A stretch of 64,000 nucleotides of DNA. Source: Persicaria tinctoria (taxonomy: Eukaryota; Streptophyta; Magnoliopsida; Caryophyllales; Polygonaceae). Positions 58,110 through 64,000 of this stretch are shown here, piece by piece. The DNA lies in NCBI GenBank assembly GCA_037127255.1, contig JBANSL010000003.1, forward strand, positions 1,800,501 to 1,864,500, in the 5' to 3' direction. The position numbers were made by a program, and so were the translations under genes. Positions within the stretch are counted from its first letter, which is position 1, and each line of letters starts with the position of its first letter. The notes beneath the pieces are model-generated. The model had not been told where the DNA came from. It ran no database searches and saw only the letters and a list, made by a program, of their open reading frames with translations.

Positions 58110-59180
58110 GAAGATGGTATGGAGAAAAAACGGTTTTTACCTTAATAGCTACGAGAGTTTAGATTCGTTCTTTACAAGAGCTAAAGAAAATTTGTGAAAA
58201 TATGTCCTCGAAGCCTCTAGAAAGGTTTTCTTATAGGGTTGGAGGATGGGAACTCATCGGAGTGTTATATACTCCTTTTAAAACGTTGTTTGGATATCTG
58301 GCTTGTCCAAATGAAAAACTTAATTTGTCGATATTGGTACTTAGGGTTTTATAAAAAGATTTGGTTCATCTGTATTCCAATGATAAAAGGCCTTGCTGGA
58401 AGATCAAAGAATGTTGTGATATGCTTGTGATACAAAATGAAATTAAGGTTGTTGGGATATCACATATATTCGAATGGTCAAATGACGAGGATGATAAGAA
58501 TAAAGAGCATAATAACAACTTTTAGGGAGAGAGATATTATTATAAAGAAGGGGAAGGATGTTTGTTCTCCGGGTTTGTTGAAGTTATTGGACTAAATAAA
58601 TTTGGCTAAAACCTTGGGACAACATCAACCACTTCTTAATGCCCATGCTTCTTCATAGACATGAAGGTATTGTTAGTGTTAATCACATTTTACAACAATG
58701 TGAGGAAATATGAGTCCTATTATGAAGAAATCAAAGTTAAATGTTATATTAGTCTAATTGACTGACATACAAAAATGGAAATCTGGAATAAATAAGTGAA
58801 AAATGTCGATGAGCGGGAATAGAAGGTTGTCTTTAACTATATAGATCTTGTCACAAAGAGCAAGACTAAATACAACCAAACGACCGATGATTTTCTAAAT
58901 TTTCTTCGAAATTGCATTGAACATTTGAATGAACGCCGATTTAAACTGGTTGTAAAGGCGCATCTAAGCTCTTGTCGGAATATAAACTCTTGGTGTTCAT
59001 AAATGATGTTCAACAAGGGTTTTTTGATATCGTCTTCTATGCAAGTTACAAAGTGATTGACGATATGATTAAATCACTCCTTGATGTGCGTTTAGGGTTT
59101 AGAGTTTCAATATGAACTGAAGTAGGAATCTAGTATCTCGAAAGTGAACTTTGTAACACCCCTTCTCACGTCGGATATAA
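58110..59180 (+). pseudogene. Copy C of the unknown family, multiply broken
   Basis: Matches copy D from KTVFTL-ATRV through SLQELKKICENMSSKPLERF, LVHLYSNDKRPCWKIKECCD, SNDEDDKNKE and on to a C-terminal VIDDMIKSLLDVRLG. Frames are interrupted by several stops and shifts, including the same stop after NF as copy A. It lies in the same orientation directly after copy B and opposite to copy D. The 3' flank CTTTGTAACACCCCTTCTCA is the family's. Confidence 0.75.
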
Positions 59181-59989
59181 TGGTGTTCAGAGTGATTTAT
59201 AATCCCCTATTTTTTTTTACCTTCCCTTCCCAATTCCTGCCCATCTAGACTCGGCCGTTAGGGTTCCCAACTCCCCGAGCAATCAGAAGGGAATCCAAAC
59301 TCATTCGAATATCAACCAAAAATCTAATTAAATCGGATGTCAAAACTTAATCAATCCAAACTCATTCGAAAATCGACCAAAAACACACTCATATAACTAA
59401 AATATTTTTTTTCATAAACCCTATGGACACGGTCTAACGCGTCAATTTCATTCATTCATATATTTATTCATATATTTATTAGCATAATTCACTATTTGTA
59501 TCTTTTTCATTATTTTTGTGTTCATCCTTATAATAGATATTGTATATTTTTTTCTCGTGCGCGCGAGGATTATACTAATTAGTTATTAAAAACATGAGAG
59601 TGAATGCTAACAACACTTACACAAGGATGACAAAAAATAAGAATGGATAAGTCGTTCTAATTTTCACTCTCTCGAGAGTCTTAAATTGCCCTGGGCATCG
59701 TCTCAATATTTTGCAACAGGATCGATGCCGTTGCTAATTCTGTTGCAAACATCTAATATTTGTCACGAGATATTCTTGTCGTTGCTAGCTAGTGTAGTGC
59801 ACAAATATTTTTTTTTTGTAGTGTCATTCACCATTAAATAAAGCTTCACACACACAGAGACAGAGAGACAGATATGACAATTGAAATTTTGAAAAATGTT
59901 CTCTTGAATAAGAAACATTAACCACACCAATTACATTAGAATATTAGATTGGATAATCATTCTCAAGTCATCACATAATTCTTGTGATT
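59181..59989. other. Segment absent from the paralogous 46-kb block
   Basis: In the 45-46 kb copy the GGATATAAT flank runs almost directly into the AGATTCATCTTTAATTA block; here about 800 bp lies between. No inverted ends or TSD convincingly mark it as one insertion, so it may be a deletion in the other copy. Confidence 0.5.
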
Positions 59990-60366
59990 CAATAAAAAGA
60001 TTCATCTTTAATTAGCTTTCACTCGATTTATTTATACCTAAAATGGAAAATGTCATATTGACCTTTATGGTTAAATCAATTTGTTGGTACGTCTATAATG
60101 AGTTAGCCAAACACGCCCTAGTGATTTTACATGGAAAAAAAGAAAAGAAACTATCTAGCTAGGTTTCAAATTTGGCTTTGGCTAGGTTTGAGTAGGTCAT
60201 CAAACAAATCAATCTTCATCTTACAACTAAGTAAAATCCACATGAAAAACCAAATAGAAAAACACCAAAAAGAGAAGGTGAATAATGAAGCAAAGTGTGA
60301 TTCCTTTTGTACCCTAATGTAGGCCTTGATGAAAAAGCCATGGGTACATAGGGTCCCCAACCTTTC
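59990..60366. repeat. Duplicated block (matches 46280-46670), LTR-free
   Basis: Same landmarks as 46230-46670. It continues past CCCCAACCTTTC into ATGGTTGTCTC, giving the empty-site sequence for the LTR at 46671. Confidence 0.88.
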
Positions 60367-60758
60367 ATGGTTGTCTCTATGGCACCCTTAGACTCGGAAC
60401 GGTGCTCGATGAGTCGTTTTCAACTTCGAGAAGAATCTAGGGTTTTGTTCGAACATATGCATGAAAGAAGATTAATGCACAATACGACTTACCAAACACC
60501 ACGATTTTGTTTTTCAACATAGGGAAAAGAAAAGGCAAAGAGTAGTCGACAACACCGTTTACTTATCTAAACACATGTTGAAACTAGATTTCTCTGTACC
60601 TTAAGAGAAAGCCTTAACATTTGCTCGATTTCACAAAAGAAAATGAGTAATTATTGTTTATAAGAAATAAAACATTTAAAAATAAAAATCAATCAACGAT
60701 ACTACCCAAGACATCCCTCGATCGCACAAACTAGCCCCATAAAAAATAAAATAAAAAA
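60367..60758. other. Intergenic, no gene recognised
   Basis: Nothing supportable seen. Confidence 0.5.
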
Positions 60759-61165
60759 GAGTAAATTATATAAAACTGCCCTTAAAATAGATAAGTTTTC
60801 ATAAAACCACCCTCAAAGTAAAAAAAATAATAAAAAAAAATCACCCATAAATTTATTTATTTTTTCAAAAGACCATCCGCTACCTTTTTTATGTGCAAAA
60901 AATTATAAAAACAAATGCTAACTGTTCATATTTTCTTAAATGTATTGGTTAGTGTATTATATAGTAGTTAGGTTATATTGAATACAAAAGGTGATAATTT
61001 AACCTTATTAACACTTTTGACATATTTAAATGGTCATGTCATGGGTGATTCCTGTTTCCTTCAAAGAAAAATAAATTTATGGGAGATTTTAAGTAAAATT
61101 TTATTTTAATGGTGGTTTTGTAAAAACTCACATATTTTAAGGGTGATTTTATGTAATTTACCCTA
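60759..61165. mobile_element. Long-TIR MITE (~100-bp arms)
   Basis: The left arm GTAAATTATATAAAACTGCC...TAAAACCACCCTCAAA and the right arm ending TTATGTAATTTACCCTA are complementary over about 100 bp, including AAAATCACCCTTAAAATA-type and CCCATAAATTTATTT blocks. No coding capacity. Superfamily uncertain (Mutator-like by TIR length). Confidence 0.72.
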
Positions 61166-62616
61166 AAAATATAAAAAGGGGAAACTTTAGAGGTTCCAGT
61201 ACAATGGAGGAGATCGACAATGGTAGCCGGTAGCAGAAGATGAACCCTTGCAAGTTGCAACCTCACACTCTCCCCGTCACTCATATCGTCCTTTTTGTAA
61301 TGAAATCGAAAAGCTAAGTTGGCCGGAGTTCCCAACCCCGAGTTCCCGATGAACAATGGATAATGTACGTAGCTTCTGTATAGGTTTCTTTTCACCCGGA
61401 ATATTCTCCGGTGACCCTATATTCCCACCATTTTCCCATCTTTTTTTTTTGTCATTCTAAATTCTAAATTATGTTATCCTCATATGTTTTTTATAATGAT
61501 AAAAATGAGTATAATATATGTTTTTTTTTCTAAATTTATATTAGATAGTAATAATTATAACATTATAAAAAAATATTAAAAGATTAATATTTTATATATT
61601 TTTATCATCTAAAAAAGTGTTCGTGGATAATAAAACGTAAAATCAAATTTGACAAAAGCTTCTGATTTTAATCATTTAGTTTTTTTTAATCATAGAATTA
61701 GCTAGATCAAACCAAATAATTAAAATTAAAATTATTATTATTGTTGTTGTTGTTGAAAGAGAAGGAGATCAAACCAAATCAGCCGTAGGAAAAAAGGTGA
61801 TTGTGATTAAATTGACCTCAAATGCATAATAAAAAATAAATAAATGGGGTATTGGTGATTTGATAATCAAGCAAGAAGACAACTTTAATCACTTTCTGCA
61901 GTTCTCGTTGACCGCCTTTGCGATCCATCTTCCAATATGACTGACCAAAAGAAATCTTTCAAAATCACACATTTGCTTCAATATTGTATATATTTCAATG
62001 TAATTAATCTTTCTTTTTCCCTCCCTTTTTATCCATTTATATATATAATTCAAAATGATTTATGGTACATTTGGCTCCAGTTTGAATTGATTGAGTTTTT
62101 ATCCTATTTTGAAATGAATTTAATTAAAGAAAATAAAAGAAATGGACATGACATTGATAGGTATGATGAAGATCTAGACTTGAATGAGAAAGGATAATTA
62201 CAATTTGGTGAAATCATATATACAGTGCAAGAGAAAGCATTGATAACAAATTATGCAATAAAAACATCACAATCTCATTTGGAGACTTCAACTTGTAAGC
62301 CTCTTTTCCTTCTCAATTTATTAGTGTTCTATGAAAGGGACAAATAAGGGCATAAATTCTGCAAATTAACATAAGATATAAGAAGTCGATTTGAAAAGTT
62401 CCTTTGTTTGCCTTCCAACCTCATTCATACCTACCAACTATTCATATCGTCGTCTTGGTGAAAGTCTAAAATCGGGAAAAATAACATTTACTTATGCCTT
62501 TTTTTTTGTAAGGTACTACTTACTAGTGTATCCTATAATAAAACATGGTTTACAACAATTCAAATTGTTTGTAACAACACAATGGTGGCAAAACTAGCAA
62601 TTTATGTAGCACAATT
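61166..62616. other. Intergenic, with a half MITE
   Basis: About 61530-61650 resembles the right half of the 6592 family (TTTTTATCAT...AAAAAAGTGTTCGTGGATAATAAAA). The 61937-62197 frame has no recognisable motif. Confidence 0.5.
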
Positions 62617-62854
62617 TGTTAGACTATGTAGTTAGATGAGTAAAGTTTGGGCCTAATTGTTTGTGGGTTAAGGTCGGGTCGGCCCATCTCAGCCCATTCA
62701 TTGTAAACTGGGTTATATAAACCCGGCATTGTATTTAGAAACCTCAATAAAGAGAACTGTGGAACATTCTGAATTTCCCTCCTTCGTCTTTCGCCCTCTC
62801 CACAGATTCTCATAGCTCGTCTCACCAAATCACAGATCTAGCACAAATCCTACA
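62617..62854 (+). repeat. 5' LTR of a second copia element (238 bp)
   Basis: It starts TGTTAGACT and ends CCTACA. It contains TTATATAAA (about 62712) and AATAAAG (about 62744), in the right order for a promoter and poly(A) signal. The PBS follows at once. Confidence 0.85.
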
Positions 62855-62866
62855 TGGTATCAGAGC
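62855..62866 (+). other. Primer binding site, initiator tRNA-Met
   Basis: TGGTATCAGAGC directly abuts the LTR end. Confidence 0.93.
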
Positions 62867-62971
62867 TACAGATCTCAACCTTAGCTTGTTTCGGTTGGAT
62901 CTGATCTCGATTACTGTGTTTCCGCGATTTGATTTCGTTTGCTGAAGTGATATCTGCCGCTTTCACCTTCC

Positions 62972-64000
62972 ATGGCGACCGACGAAGTCCGAGTTGACGA
63001 AATCCGTGTTGACGAAATCCGAATTGAATCTAACGATCCGTTTTACCTTCATCCGAGTGACAATCCAGGCACGATTCTCGTCACTCTTGCTTTTGACGGC
63101 CGCAATTTTGGAGAATGGAGGCGATCGGTGTTGATCGCACTCTCGGCGAAGAACAAGCTCGGCTTCCTCAACGGAGATGTTCAGAGGCCAGATCCGACGT
63201 CTCCGAAGCTTTTGTACTGGAGAAGATGCAATGACATGGTCATTGCGTGGATTCTCAACAGTCTCAGTGCAGAAATCAAACGGAGTGTGATTTACAACGA
63301 ATCCGCACAAGCTATCTGGCGCGCGCTTGAGTCCAGATACGGCAAGCTTGGAGGAACACAGCTATACGCTATCAAGCGGAAGATTAATCGAGCTGAGCAA
63401 GGTACGACTGCTTTCCCTGCCTATTTCACAAAGATTAGAGCTCTTTGGGATGAATTGGATAGCGTTCGAAAGGTACCTGTGTGTACTTGTGGAGCTGCTA
63501 ATGAAATGATGAAATATGAGGAGAATGAAAGGCTGATTGAGCTTTTAATGGGACTGAATGATACATATGTTACGGCTAGGGGCTCTATTCTTATGATGGA
63601 TCCCCTTCCGAACTTAGATCGTGTGTATTCCCTCATAATTCAAGAGGAAGATCAGAGGGACTCCAAGCTTGGTTCTGAGATTGCTGAAGGCCTGTCATCA
63701 CACGTCACTACTCAGGCTCCATCTAAGTCTGGCTCTGCAGACGGCGTGTCCATGTTTGCCAAAGGACAAGGCTCCTCCAAAGGCAATACATCTGGTGGCA
63801 CTCAAGGTGGATCGGGGAAAGCCAATTCTGACAGGAAACCTCTATTTTGCACCAATTGCAAAAAGACTAACCACACGATCGATAGGTGTTATTTTCTGAA
63901 TGGATTTCCTCCAGGTTATGGGAAAGACAAGGAGAAGAAAGGCTCTGGTGACGGGAATTTTGCAGGGACTGTCACACAGAACCGAGCTTCCGATTTCACA
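62972..64000 (+). CDS. Ty1-copia gag, 5' part of polyprotein, open at the window edge
   Basis: The frame is open for 343 codons from ATG 62972 to the window end. Early residues carry a short repeat (RVDEIRVDEIRIES), then PFYLHPSDNPGTILVTLAFD and NFGEWRRSVLIALSAKNKLG, the signature of the copia gag N-terminal domain. The middle reads AIWRALESRYGKLGGTQLYA and LLMGLNDTYVTARGSILMM. The nucleocapsid motif is CTNCKKTNHTIDRCY followed by NGFPPGY. Codon use is GC-richer than the flanks. Gag packages element RNA. The protein differs from that of the copia at 49678, so it is another lineage. The frame has no stop, so this copy may be intact beyond the edge. Confidence 0.92.
   Translation, partial: MATDEVRVDEIRVDEIRIESNDPFYLHPSDNPGTILVTLAFDGRNFGEWRRSVLIALSAKNKLGFLNGDVQRPDPTSPKLLYWRRCNDMVIAWILNSLSAEIKRSVIYNESAQAIWRALESRYGKLGGTQLYAIKRKINRAEQGTTAFPAYFTKIRALWDELDSVRKVPVCTCGAANEMMKYEENERLIELLMGLNDTYVTARGSILMMDPLPNLDRVYSLIIQEEDQRDSKLGSEIAEGLSSHVTTQAPSKSGSADGVSMFAKGQGSSKGNTSGGTQGGSGKANSDRKPLFCTNCKKTNHTIDRCYFLNGFPPGYGKDKEKKGSGDGNFAGTVTQNRASDFT

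Overview
This window is nuclear DNA from a flowering plant, most likely a eudicot. It is AT-rich, has intron-bearing genes, and carries TA-flanked Stowaway MITEs, hAT MITEs, L1- and RTE-type LINE tails and Ty1-copia elements primed by initiator tRNA-Met. I see no rRNA, CRISPR, bacterial operon or clear tRNA gene. An asterid or Lamiales origin is possible but not shown.

Only three host genes look intact. (1) An eight-exon short-chain dehydrogenase/reductase of the TIC32-like type at 1776-3392 (+). (2) A two-exon Dof zinc-finger transcription factor of the vascular DOF4.6/DOF5.6 type at 23782-25498 (+). (3) A single-exon BTB/POZ protein like Arabidopsis At3g05675 at 30926-32248 (-). The SDR and DOF genes resemble neighbours in Arabidopsis (as I recall, At4g24050/At4g24060), so the 20 kb of transposons between them is probably expansion inside an old syntenic pair.

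Layout: 0-5 kb SDR gene and flanks; 5-6.2 kb a 5'-truncated L1 LINE with perfect target-site duplications; 6.6-8.3 kb MITEs; 9.6-12 kb a LINE tail, two foldback elements with internal repeats and long microsatellites; 13.3-14.9 kb a decayed copia body; 15.1-16.7 kb a poly(A)-tailed 1.6 kb retroposon with a 19-bp TSD; 18.5-21.2 kb a Stowaway, a 1.05 kb hAT element and a MITE split by an RTE LINE; 23.1-23.5 kb a partly tandem-duplicated retroposon; 23.6-25.5 kb DOF; 25.5-30 kb mostly empty; 30-36 kb LINE relics around the BTB gene; 36-42 kb a local duplication, a PPR-derived inverted repeat, and a signal-peptide-peptidase-like exon relic; 42.8-44.8 kb short retroposons; 45-60.4 kb copies of an unknown gene family, a phospholipase D pseudogene and a near-complete Ty1-copia element (49351-53981); 60.7-61.2 kb a long-TIR MITE; 62.6 kb to the edge a second copia element with an open gag frame.

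The best leads are: a retroposon 3' end whose bulged hairpin keeps its pairing through compensating base changes across copies; an inverted duplication of a PPR fragment that looks like a proto-miRNA or siRNA foldback; a copia element with an intact polyprotein but discordant LTRs; duplicated blocks whose filled and empty sites date the insertions; and a four-copy unknown gene family in which every local copy is broken.
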